Shown here piece after piece: positions 7,665 to 15,729 of a stretch of 64,000 nucleotides of DNA. Numbering within the stretch: position 1 is the first letter of the stretch; each line of letters starts with the position of its first letter. A program made the translations under genes and the position numbers. The notes under the pieces were generated by a model that saw nothing but the letters and a program-made list of their open reading frames with translations, was not told where the DNA came from and did no database searches. Source of the stretch: Comamonas sp. lk (GTDB taxonomy: Bacteria > Pseudomonadota > Gammaproteobacteria > Burkholderiales > Burkholderiaceae_C); assembly GCF_900564145.1 (NCBI RefSeq), contig NZ_UOOB01000001.1, positions 1,924,754-1,988,753 of the forward strand, written 5' to 3'.

Positions 7665-8012
7665 GTCGTTATTGATGCAGCTGAAGCGGCGCTAGATGCC
7701 ACGGCTTCAAGAAAGGGTGCTTGGCTCTAATCAGGTCCGCAGAAGTTGCGGGTTCTGTCTCTTTTCCCTATGAGATAACAACTGGATGCAATTGTCAGTG
7801 CTTTATATTTTTTGATTCTGGTTTTTTTGCAAAAAGAGGCATCGTCTGACTGAGAGATGGCAGCTCGCTAAGTGCCAACCCTTGCTTGGGCTGAGTGGAG
7901 TACGCCCGATCAAGTGCCTGTTGCGCATCAGAGATTTCTGAGGGTTTGGCGACAGTGGGTGATGGTGGAACACGCTTGCTCGGTAGTCAGCGCATGAGCA
8001 ACTCGCGGGTGT
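7665..8012. other. Intergenic stretch, A+T-rich, no gene seen
   Basis: It lies upstream of the diguanylate cyclase and downstream of the stress-protein gene, so it should hold the cyclase promoter. A T-rich block at about 7798-7832 is notable, but no clear -35/-10 pair or terminator could be fixed. Confidence 0.35.
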
Positions 8013-8471
8013 CTATGAACTCACCGAGGCCGACCGGTGCACCAGCACAGGAATGTGGGTGTGGGTCAACACCCGTTGGGTTTCGCTTCCCAGCAAGATG
8101 GCGGCTATGCCTCTGCGGCCGTGGGATGCCATGTAAATCAGATCGCACGCGCTTTCTTCTGCCTGGTCGATGATTGCCTGGTAGATGGACACGCTGGTTA
8201 CGCGAACGAATTTGCTGCCCACACCTTCCTGCCTGGCGATCCGCTCCATGTACTGCAACGCATTGTCGGCGTCGGTGTTCACGCTATCTGTAAAGTCGGT
8301 GTGGTTGGCCGACAGCAAAGCATCTGCGCCATAGATGACGGTGCGGTAGTCCGGCATCACATACAGGCCCGTCACCCTGGCATTTTGCTCACGGGCAAAG
8401 CAGATGCCGGAGCGCACGGCTGCCTCCGATAGTTTGGAGCCATCTGTGGGGATCAGCAGATGTTTGAACAT
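8013..8471 (-). CDS. Universal stress protein (UspA family)
   Basis: A 152-residue single Usp domain. It opens MFKHLLIPTDGSKLSEAAV and contains the ATP-binding stretch ASHGRRGIAAILLGSET, the G-x2-G-x9-G-S/T pattern of ATP-binding Usp proteins. It ends with RVLTHTHIPVLV. ATG 8471 is preferred to an in-frame start 69 bases upstream, because GAGGAG precedes it and the family begins here. Such proteins are cytoplasmic and accumulate under starvation or stress. Confidence 0.9.
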   Translation of the reverse strand: MFKHLLIPTDGSKLSEAAVRSGICFAREQNARVTGLYVMPDYRTVIYGADALLSANHTDFTDSVNTDADNALQYMERIARQEGVGSKFVRVTSVSIYQAIIDQAEESACDLIYMASHGRRGIAAILLGSETQRVLTHTHIPVLVHRSASVSS

Positions 8472-8577
8472 GTTCAATCTCCTCACGCAATACGGAGAGT
8501 GCGTTGCTGTCAATCTATTCCAGTCTTTGTACCCTCGCAATACACAGAACGAAAGTCATCCGCGTTGCTGCCTGGCG

Positions 8578-8823
8578 TTACTCCGTGATCTCGAAGGGAA
8601 TTCGGGTCAGGATTTCGCCGGTATCCTCGATTTCGAACTGCCGCTCATTGAGCCAGTTGACCTTGAGGTGATCTGGTGTCAAGAAGAATAGATCCCCTGG
8701 CTTGATGGCCATGCCGTAGGGTGTGGTGATCTCATCGAAGCTCTGGTGGGCCAGGATCAGGCGCGGTGCGCCGTGGCCGTCTCGTGCGTAGATGTGCCCC
8801 AGGAATTTGCTAGATGCGCACAT
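8578..8823 (-). CDS. Hypothetical protein, 81 aa
   Basis: No family is recognised. The protein is acidic and soluble, without signal or membrane segments (MCASSKFLGHIYARDG, later FDEITTPYGMAIKPGDLFFL). ATG 8823 is chosen because GGGAG sits 5 bases upstream; longer in-frame starts (8838, 8955) have no ribosome site. Codon use is like that of neighbouring genes. It follows the Usp gene on the same strand in the genome but is about 100 bases away and downstream of it, so co-transcription is possible. Confidence 0.5.
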   Translation of the reverse strand: MCASSKFLGHIYARDGHGAPRLILAHQSFDEITTPYGMAIKPGDLFFLTPDHLKVNWLNERQFEIEDTGEILTRIPFEITE

Positions 8824-9133
8824 AAACGCTCCCTTCATAGCGGGTGTGAGCGGATGTTTCCATGGCTGGCCGCTGGGGCCAATACCCTGTTTGATAGATC
8901 CGGCTATATGGTTGACAATATTTAAGTTTTTATTTGAATGGAAAGTGCCGCTCACACTTACATATCAAGCGTTGATAGCTATCAAAATCAATGAACTAAA
9001 TCCCATATACAGCTTGCCTAGTGGCTGAAGCGAAACCGGCTGAAAATGCATGTGAGGCATTGCTGGAAAATTGAATTGCCGGTAGTAATTAGCGCTAGCC
9101 GACGCGATGTGAGGCGGATGGCTGGGAGTAAGC

Positions 9134-9167
9134 AAAAAGGCAGCGCGCTTGTATGCGTTGCCTTTTT
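9134..9167. terminator. Bidirectional intrinsic terminator
   Basis: AAAAAGGCAGCGC at 9134-9146 pairs with GCGTTGCCTTTTT at 9155-9167 (one G-U). The A and T runs at its ends let it act in both directions. It lies downstream of the small gene ending at 9226 on the minus strand. Confidence 0.8.
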
Positions 9168-9225
9168 ATTTTGGGGCGGGCTTCAGGCTGGATTGGACTG
9201 ACAGGTCTCCATGCCGAGTTGGTCC

Positions 9226-9534
9226 TTAGCGGCATGACACATTGCGCCAACTGAACTTGCCGTCGTTAAAGCATTCCGTCCAGATGGCCATGGCGGGCGC
9301 CTTGCGCGACGAGAAGGTGATCTGGTTGGGAATTTTGGGCCCCAGGGCAGCCGGTTGACCTACCTTGTCCAGCACCTGTACCACGCACTGGCTGGCGTCC
9401 TCGCTGTCGTTGGAGTCCAGCACCACGCAGTAGGCCTTGGCGAAATCTTCCCACGCCTGCAGCTTGGTGACGTAGGTGTGCAGGCGCACGTAGGCGCGGT
9501 TGGCGTTATTGGTTGTGAGGTTGGGTTTGTTCAT
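9226..9534 (-). CDS. Hypothetical protein, 102 aa
   Basis: The frame opens MNKPNLTTNNANRAYVRLH and has no signal or membrane segment. There are two cysteine pairs spread along it (AYCVVLD, SQCVVQV, ECFNDG, NVSCR). ATG 9534 follows a GGGAG ribosome site at about 7 bases. A good terminator lies 60 bases past the stop, which supports a real, singly transcribed gene. I do not recognise the family. The C-terminus, SSRKAPAMAIWTECFNDGKF, has the look of a small globular fold. Confidence 0.55.
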   Translation of the reverse strand: MNKPNLTTNNANRAYVRLHTYVTKLQAWEDFAKAYCVVLDSNDSEDASQCVVQVLDKVGQPAALGPKIPNQITFSSRKAPAMAIWTECFNDGKFSWRNVSCR

Positions 9535-9921
9535 GTGCAGACTCCCAAATGTTTGCAACGATGGACTTCAAAATCATTGGTTCACAATGTTTTGCATTCG
9601 CAACCTAGTTGTATCAAGTGCTTGTTGTAATAGATGTAGGAGTCTGAATCGTGTGGGGATAGGCTGAGTGGAGCCCGGTTGTGAGCTTGGGTGCCATGCC
9701 CCCGTGGTTGCTGGCTTTCAGTGCTCCATGCCCAGAGGCAGAGTGTGGGCTCGCTTTCCGACTACAGAATGTTACGTGCCGTGTTTATCGGGGGCCAGTT
9801 TTGCTTGTAGGAGTCGGTGCCGTCGGCGTGCTGGGCCATGGTGACGGTGTCAGGGTCCATTTCTGAAGGCGTGCTCCAGAAATGGGTCGCTTGAGATGTC
9901 GTCGCTGATGACGTCCTAAAC
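9535..9921. other. Intergenic stretch with a possible gene remnant
   Basis: No intact gene is seen. On the minus strand, about 9762-9920 reads as protein-like sequence directly after the M14 gene (for example HFWSTPSEMDPDTVTMAQHA and TDSYKQNWPPINTARNIL). It has no start of its own and could be a decayed gene or chance. No homologue is recognised. Confidence 0.3.
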
Positions 9922-11670
9922 CTAGTCTGCATCTTCCTCGAACACCACCGAGGGCGTCGCGACCACGCGTGCAATATCCGAGGAGGTGAGAATGGCCCCC
10001 TTGCTCAGGTAGCTATAGGGCGTGTCGGGTTCCAGCGCTGCGCTGGCCAGATGGGCCTTGGCCTGATTGAGTGAGATATAGAAGCTGTCCACGGGGGCTT
10101 CAATCGCACCGCGGGTCAACACGGGGCTGCCGCCGGTGCTGGTGACTGGCTGGTAGGAGTCGGCCAGTACCTGACCCGCTTCAGCCACTTGCATCACTTG
10201 CACGCCCAGCAGGCGCAGGCGCTCAGCGGCCTGGCTGGAGCTTGCCGACAACCAGTAGCCGCATGGCCGGGCGCGGGTTTTGCTGTTGTTCAGCTGCAAA
10301 GCCGAAGTCCAGTTCACGCGCACCTGCTGTTCGGCGCCGGATTGAGCCTGCAGCATGTTGATAGTGCGTTGCTCCTGCATGGGCTGGGCTTCCACAACCA
10401 GTTGTTTGCGGCAGGCCTGTGAAGCGATGTCACGGGCTACAAAATCTTCTACTTGATGGAGGTTCTTGGCCTTTTCCGCCGTAGTGCGAAGCGCGCTGGT
10501 GGCTGCGGTGACCAGGGTGTGGACACGGCGCTGGATATGCAGAGAGCCCAGATCTGCACCGCGGCTGGCGACCATCAGAGCCGCCGCGTTTTTCAGGCTG
10601 CTGGAATTGATCAGGGTGTCCGGGGTCACGCTGTCCATGGACAGCGATTTATCGCTCATTTGCTCGCTGGTTTGGTAATACCACTCGTTGCTCAGGCCTG
10701 CCTGGGTCAGAGCGCTGCGCAGAGCCTGGGTAAACCATTCGCGCGAAGCCTTGGTCACAAACTCGTGCGTGTTGGCGGTGTTGGCGTATTGCAGCAGTGC
10801 GTCGTAACGCTGAACGGCTTGGTATTTCTGCAAGAAAATGCCGCCAGCCTGGTACTCGCGCAGGTCGACCACGGCCGCAGGGCGGTAGTCACGCATCAAG
10901 GTGGCCAGGGCGCGGGCTTCGGGAGTGCTCAGCAGCAAGTGGTCGTTGACAAGGTCAGTGCCATCGGCCGTGAGGCGGCTGGCGGCTTCCGCGCCATCGG
11001 GGTTGGCGCGCGGCACGATCACCACATTGATCTTCTGCAGCAAAGGCTCCAGCAGGCCGCGAGGGGCCAGTTCGCGGGCAATGATCAGCAGTGCTTCTGC
11101 GCTGGCCGGCTCATCTCCGTGCTGTTGGCCCACCAGGAGCACTGTGGGGCGATCGCTGTTGTTGAGTGCCGTGGCCTGCGTGCTGGCTGCGTGTGTGGCG
11201 ACCAGTGCCTGGATGGGTGTGCCGCGCTGCGTTGTGCCGATGGTGATGACGGCCAGTAGATTGCCCGACCCCTGTGACTTGCTGGCCAGTGCCTGCAGCC
11301 AGTCGGAGACCTCCGCTTGAGTCGTGAAGCTTTGGCGTTGGCTGCTCAGTCCGGGAGTCTCATAGCGCACCGCCGGGTCGGGGAATCGCTCTTCAATGGC
11401 CGGGTTATAGGGGAGAGATCTCAACGCGGGGCTGGAAGGTACTGCTTGGGCGGTGGCCGCGCCGGCTGTCGGCTGGGCCGCGCTGGTGGATGCCGGGACG
11501 CTTGCCGTGGCAGGCTTGGCGCCTGGGTCAGGCCAGGATGAAAGCGTGACGTTGGCGCAGGCGGTAAGCATGACGACGGCACCCACAGCGGTCAGCCGCA
11601 ACATGCCAGACGGCCAATTGCTGGCAGAACGCAAAGCACGGGGTGACATGTGTGTGGGCAAAAAAGTCAT
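9922..11670 (-). CDS. M14-like zinc carboxypeptidase lipoprotein, probably altered active site
   Basis: A 582-residue envelope protein with a lipoprotein signal (VVMLTAC lipobox about 38 residues in), a Pro/Ala-rich linker to about residue 90, and an M14 peptidase-like domain from about 150. The first zinc motif is kept (GQQHGDEPASAEALL, His and Glu), as is the RANPDG arginine segment. Where relatives carry a DLHEY-type zinc histidine, this protein reads DLREYQ. Where they carry the catalytic Glu before TRG/SRG, it reads MVASRGADLG. If my recall of the family is right, it lacks a zinc ligand and the general base and may be a non-catalytic binding protein. Start 11670 is the longest option; 11649 is possible. 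Confidence 0.75.
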   Translation of the reverse strand: MTFLPTHMSPRALRSASNWPSGMLRLTAVGAVVMLTACANVTLSSWPDPGAKPATASVPASTSAAQPTAGAATAQAVPSSPALRSLPYNPAIEERFPDPAVRYETPGLSSQRQSFTTQAEVSDWLQALASKSQGSGNLLAVITIGTTQRGTPIQALVATHAASTQATALNNSDRPTVLLVGQQHGDEPASAEALLIIARELAPRGLLEPLLQKINVVIVPRANPDGAEAASRLTADGTDLVNDHLLLSTPEARALATLMRDYRPAAVVDLREYQAGGIFLQKYQAVQRYDALLQYANTANTHEFVTKASREWFTQALRSALTQAGLSNEWYYQTSEQMSDKSLSMDSVTPDTLINSSSLKNAAALMVASRGADLGSLHIQRRVHTLVTAATSALRTTAEKAKNLHQVEDFVARDIASQACRKQLVVEAQPMQEQRTINMLQAQSGAEQQVRVNWTSALQLNNSKTRARPCGYWLSASSSQAAERLRLLGVQVMQVAEAGQVLADSYQPVTSTGGSPVLTRGAIEAPVDSFYISLNQAKAHLASAALEPDTPYSYLSKGAILTSSDIARVVATPSVVFEEDAD

Positions 11671-11805
11671 AAGTCAAAAATTGGATGAATCTAAAGAGCT
11701 GGCCAGAGAGGGCATGGCCCGAGCTTCTCATACTCTGGCTGCATGTTATTCCTGCAGGCTTGCGGGTCGCTGTCAGCGCGCTGCCATGAAGAGGGTGGAA
11801 AAAGC

Positions 11806-11839
11806 AAAAGGGCTGCAATGGGATGATTGCAGCCCTTTT
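11806..11839. terminator. Bidirectional terminator after rhlE
   Basis: A 14-bp perfect stem (AAAAGGGCTGCAAT 11806-11819, loop 11820-11825, arm 11826-11839) with A and T runs at its ends. It lies 36 bases beyond the rhlE stop on the minus strand. Confidence 0.85.
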
Positions 11840-11874
11840 TCTGAGAGGTTAAGCGCTTGGCTTTGTGTCAGCTA

Positions 11875-13752
11875 TCAGCGGTTGTAACCGCCGCCAGAGC
11901 CACCTCGGTTGCCTCCGCGGTTGCCGCCGAAGCCGCCACCACCGCCACCGCTGCGATTGCCGCCAAAACCGCCACGGCGGCCGCGATCAGCCATGCTGTC
12001 TACGCTGGTGCGCATGGGGTCTGGCTGGCTGCCAGCATTGCCACGCGAAGCATTGCTGCGTGCATGGCCTTGTTGGGTGCCCAGGTGAGCATCTGGACGT
12101 GGTGGTTGCTCGTCATAGCGGCCGCCACTGCGTTCGCGATCACCAAATTGGCGGGCACCACCGCGCTTGGGTGCTGCGCGCTGATCGCCTTGAGGGCGAG
12201 GGGCGCGATCGCCCTGGCCAAAGTTGCGGTCTCCACCGCGATCACCATGCTCGCGATGGCCCTGGGCCTGTCCTTGACCGGGTTCACGGTGCTCGCGGCC
12301 GCCTTGCTGGCCGCCGGCGCTGCTGACGCGTCCGCGGGGCTTGTGGTTGCGTGCTGGACGGGGCGCCGCGTCATGGGCTTGTTCGCCAAAGCCTTCACCG
12401 GCTTGCTTGGCATCGGCGGAGCGGCCATTGGAGCGGCCACCACGACCACCGCGATCACCTTGGGTGGTCTTGGTGGTGCGGATACGTTCCATCATTTCCT
12501 GGCGCGCAGCCTTGGCAGCGGCTTGCATCACATCGCGGCTAGGTGGCTTGCCTGCACCGCCCCAGATGGTCTGGCGGCCCATGGCGATGGGTTCTGCCTT
12601 CTCGCCATCTTCAGGGCCAAAACCTTCGAGCACCTGCACAGGGATTTCCTGCTTGGTAAAGCGCTCGATGTCCATCATGAAGCCTTCTTCATCCATGCAC
12701 ACCAGGCTCACGGCATTGCCTTCACGTCCGGCGCGGCCCGTGCGGCCGATGCGGTGCACGTAGTCCTCGGAGACGTTGGGGATTTCGTAGTTCACTACGT
12801 TCGGCAATTCGTCGATGTCGATGCCGCGTGCAGCGATATCTGTAGCAACCAGGGCACGCAGCTCGCCGGTCTTGAAGCCTTCAAGTGCCTGGGTACGGGC
12901 GCTTTGGCTCTTGTTGCCGTGCAAGGCCATGGCCGAGACGCCATTCTTGGTGAGGTAGTCGGCCACATTGTTGGCGCCGAACTTGGTGCGCGTGAACACC
13001 AGCACCTGGCTCCAGTTGTTTTCCTGGATGATGTGCAGCAGAACCTGCTTTTTCTTACCGCGACCCACGGGGTGGATGATCTGCTTGATGCGCTGCACCG
13101 TGGTGTTGCGGGGCGTGACCTGGATGGATTGCGGGTTCTTGAGCAGGCCGTTGGCCAGTTCGCGAATTTCATCGCTGAAGGTGGCGGAGAACAGCAGGCT
13201 TTGCTTGTTCTTGGGCACCAGGGCCAAAACCTTCTTCACGTCATGGATAAAGCCCATGTCCAGCATGCGGTCGGCTTCGTCCAGAATCAGCATTTCGACG
13301 GTGGACAAGTCCATGAAGCCTTGCTGCGCCAGATCCAGCAGGCGGCCCGGTGTTGCCACCAGTACGTCCACACCTTTTTCGATGCGGGAAATCTGCGGCT
13401 TCATGCCTACGCCGCCAAAGATGACGGTGGAGTTGATGTCCAGATGCTTGGCGTAGTTGCGCACGTTTTCTTCAACCTGCGCAGCCAGTTCGCGGGTTGG
13501 GGTCAGCACCAGAGCGCGAATGCCCTTGCCGCCGAATTTGTTGCGAGGTGCAGTGCCGTTGGACAGGCGCTGCAGCATGGGCAGCGTGAAGGCTGCAGTC
13601 TTGCCGGTGCCGGTCTGGGCGCCGGCCAGCAGGTCGTGGCCTGCAAGTACCAGAGGAATGGCCTGGGCCTGGATGGGCGTGGGGTTCTCGTAACCCTGCT
13701 CTTGCACGGCCTTGAGGATGGCGGGAGCCAGATTCAGTTCTTCAAATGTCAT
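11875..13752 (-). CDS. rhlE: DEAD-box ATP-dependent RNA helicase RhlE
   Basis: A 625-residue helicase. The core (about 1-375) has the Q motif [10 protein letters not shown], Walker A AQTGTGKT (45-52), [29 protein letters not shown], and the C-terminal [10 protein letters not shown] and [13 protein letters not shown]. From about 400 onward the tail is a low-complexity Arg/Gly/Gln/His-rich region ending in [13 protein letters not shown], much longer than the helicase core requires and typical of RNA-binding, condensate-prone RGG tails. It remodels rRNA or mRNA in the cytoplasm, notably in the cold. ATG 13752 fits the family start (MTFEEL); a TTG 18 bases upstream is possible. Confidence 0.93.
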   Translation of the reverse strand: MTFEELNLAPAILKAVQEQGYENPTPIQAQAIPLVLAGHDLLAGAQTGTGKTAAFTLPMLQRLSNGTAPRNKFGGKGIRALVLTPTRELAAQVEENVRNYAKHLDINSTVIFGGVGMKPQISRIEKGVDVLVATPGRLLDLAQQGFMDLSTVEMLILDEADRMLDMGFIHDVKKVLALVPKNKQSLLFSATFSDEIRELANGLLKNPQSIQVTPRNTTVQRIKQIIHPVGRGKKKQVLLHIIQENNWSQVLVFTRTKFGANNVADYLTKNGVSAMALHGNKSQSARTQALEGFKTGELRALVATDIAARGIDIDELPNVVNYEIPNVSEDYVHRIGRTGRAGREGNAVSLVCMDEEGFMMDIERFTKQEIPVQVLEGFGPEDGEKAEPIAMGRQTIWGGAGKPPSRDVMQAAAKAARQEMMERIRTTKTTQGDRGGRGGRSNGRSADAKQAGEGFGEQAHDAAPRPARNHKPRGRVSSAGGQQGGREHREPGQGQAQGHREHGDRGGDRNFGQGDRAPRPQGDQRAAPKRGGARQFGDRERSGGRYDEQPPRPDAHLGTQQGHARSNASRGNAGSQPDPMRTSVDSMADRGRRGGFGGNRSGGGGGGFGGNRGGNRGGSGGGYNR

Positions 13753-14019
13753 TGTGATCAGTTGCGCCAATCCTGGGCGCGGGGTATCAGCCTGTCATGG
13801 CGGCCCGTAGGGGGTCGCCCGACCAGTCTTAGGCAGATAAAGTTGCGTGTTGGGAGCCCGGACCGCAAGCCCTTTGTCCCCAGCTGAAGTGCTGCTGCAA
13901 TAGGCAACTGGAAGCCTGTTGCGAAGGGTATTGTCGCATGCACCGATAATCATGGCTTGCTTGCTGTCATAAGCAGCACATTTTTTTTGCATAGAACCAA
14001 GCAACTCTAAGAGTCATAC

Positions 14020-15681
14020 ATGGCCCAATACGTCTTTTCGATGAACCATGTCACCAAGACGGTGCCTCCCAAGCGCCAGATCTTGAAGGACATTTCTCTC
14101 AGCTTTTTCCCCGGCGCCAAGATCGGCGTGCTGGGCCTGAACGGCTCCGGCAAGTCTTCGCTCTTGAAGATCATGGCCGGCGTCGATAAGGAGTACGAGG
14201 GCGAAGCCATTCCCATGGCTGGCCTGTCGATTGGCTACCTGCCCCAGGAACCCCAGCTCAACCCCGAGCACACGGTGCGCCAGGCGGTGGAAGAAGCCAT
14301 GGCCGAGGTGAACAACGCCAAGGCACGCCTGGAAGAGGTGTACGCCGCCTATGCGGAAGAGGACGCCGATTTCGATGCCCTGGCTGCCGAGCAAGGCGAG
14401 CTGGAGTCCATCATTGCCGCCGCAGGAACCGACTCCGAGCACCAACTGGAAATTGCCGCCGACGCTCTGCGTCTGCCCGCCTGGGATGCCAAGGTCGGCC
14501 TGCTGTCCGGTGGTGAAAAGCGCCGCGTGGCTTTGTGCAAGCTGCTGTTGTCTAAACCCGACATGTTGCTGCTCGACGAACCCACCAACCACTTGGATGC
14601 CGAGTCTGTGGACTGGCTGGAGCAATTCCTGCACCGTTTCAGCGGCACCGTGGTGGCTATTACCCATGATCGCTACTTCCTCGACAACGCTGCCGAGTGG
14701 ATTCTGGAGCTGGACCGTGGTCACGGCATTCCTTACAAGGGCAACTACTCCGACTGGCTGGTGCAAAAGGGCAATCGCTTGGAAGCCGAGCAAAAGGGTG
14801 AAGAAGCCCGTGCCAAGGCCTTGAAGAAGGAACTGGAGTGGGTGCGCCAGAACGCCAAGGGCCGCCAAGCCAAGTCCAAGGCCCGTATCGCCCGCTTTGA
14901 AGAGCTGAGCGATTACGAATACCAGCAGCGCAACGAAACACAGGAAATCTTCATTCCTGTGGCCGAGCGCCTGGGTAGCAAGGTTATCGAGTTCAACAAC
15001 GTCTCCAAGGCGTTTGGCGACCGCTTGCTGATTGACAACCTGTCCATGAACGTGCCTGCCGGCGCCATCGTCGGCATCATTGGCCCCAACGGCGCCGGTA
15101 AGTCGACACTGTTCAAGCTGATTGCCGGCAGGGAGCAACCCGATTCGGGTACCGTGGATATTGGCTCCACCGTGAAGATGGCTTTTGTGGACCAGCACCG
15201 CGATGCGCTGGCCGACGAGAAGACCGTGTGGGAAGACATTTCCGGCGGTCTGGACATCATCACCGTGGGCAAGTTCCAAATGGCCTCGCGTGCCTACGCC
15301 GGTCGTTTCAACTTCAACGGCCAAGACCAGCAAAAGAAGGTCGGCAACCTCTCCGGCGGTGAGCGTGGTCGTCTGCACCTGGCCAAGACCCTGATCCAGG
15401 GCGGCAACGTGCTGATGCTGGACGAACCCTCGAACGACTTGGACGTGGAAACTCTGCGTGCCCTGGAAGACGCGCTGCTGGAATACGCCGGCACCGTGAT
15501 GGTGATCTCCCACGATCGCTGGTTCCTGGACCGTATCGCCACCCATATCCTGGCAGCCGAAGGCGATTCGCAGTGGGTGTTCTTTGACGGCAACTACCAA
15601 GAGTACGAAGCCGATAAGAAGAAGCGTCTGGGCGAAGAGGGCGCAGCCCCCAAACGCATGCGTTACAAGGCGTTAAAGTAA
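14020..15681 (+). CDS. ettA: Energy-dependent translational throttle protein EttA (ABC-F)
   Basis: A 553-residue soluble ABC-F ATPase, about the length of E. coli EttA (555). Two nucleotide-binding domains are complete: Walker A GLNGSGKSS and signature LSGGEKRR in the first, GPNGAGKST and LSGGERGR in the second, each with a DEPTNHLD/DEPSNDLD Walker B. The linker is charged (KKELEWVRQNAKGRQAKSKA). EttA binds the ribosomal E site and gates the first elongation steps according to ATP/ADP ratio. It starts at ATG 14020, facing away from rhlE, with its promoter in the shared 270-bp gap. Confidence 0.95.
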   Translation: MAQYVFSMNHVTKTVPPKRQILKDISLSFFPGAKIGVLGLNGSGKSSLLKIMAGVDKEYEGEAIPMAGLSIGYLPQEPQLNPEHTVRQAVEEAMAEVNNAKARLEEVYAAYAEEDADFDALAAEQGELESIIAAAGTDSEHQLEIAADALRLPAWDAKVGLLSGGEKRRVALCKLLLSKPDMLLLDEPTNHLDAESVDWLEQFLHRFSGTVVAITHDRYFLDNAAEWILELDRGHGIPYKGNYSDWLVQKGNRLEAEQKGEEARAKALKKELEWVRQNAKGRQAKSKARIARFEELSDYEYQQRNETQEIFIPVAERLGSKVIEFNNVSKAFGDRLLIDNLSMNVPAGAIVGIIGPNGAGKSTLFKLIAGREQPDSGTVDIGSTVKMAFVDQHRDALADEKTVWEDISGGLDIITVGKFQMASRAYAGRFNFNGQDQQKKVGNLSGGERGRLHLAKTLIQGGNVLMLDEPSNDLDVETLRALEDALLEYAGTVMVISHDRWFLDRIATHILAAEGDSQWVFFDGNYQEYEADKKKRLGEEGAAPKRMRYKALK

Positions 15682-15693
15682 GCTGGTAAATGT

Positions 15694-15712
15694 CTCCTGA
15701 CCCAGTCAGGAG
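15694..15712 (+). other. Hairpin between ettA and the DUF1631 gene
   Basis: CTCCTGAC (15694-15701) pairs perfectly with GTCAGGAG (15705-15712). No T tract follows, so it is a weak terminator at best. Its 3' arm contains the only GGAG near the next start, 18 bases before ATG 15730, so it could also affect translation. Confidence 0.45.
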
Positions 15713-15729
15713 AGGGTATTCTTGCGGCC

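Noticed and set aside
9762-9974. A 70-residue minus-strand gene after the M14 gene
   Set aside because: It overlaps the M14 C-terminus, has no ribosome site, and is not recognised. It is kept only as a possible remnant.
14014-15600. A 528-codon minus-strand open frame opposite ettA
   Set aside because: EttA on the plus strand is unmistakable; the antisense product has no recognisable domain.
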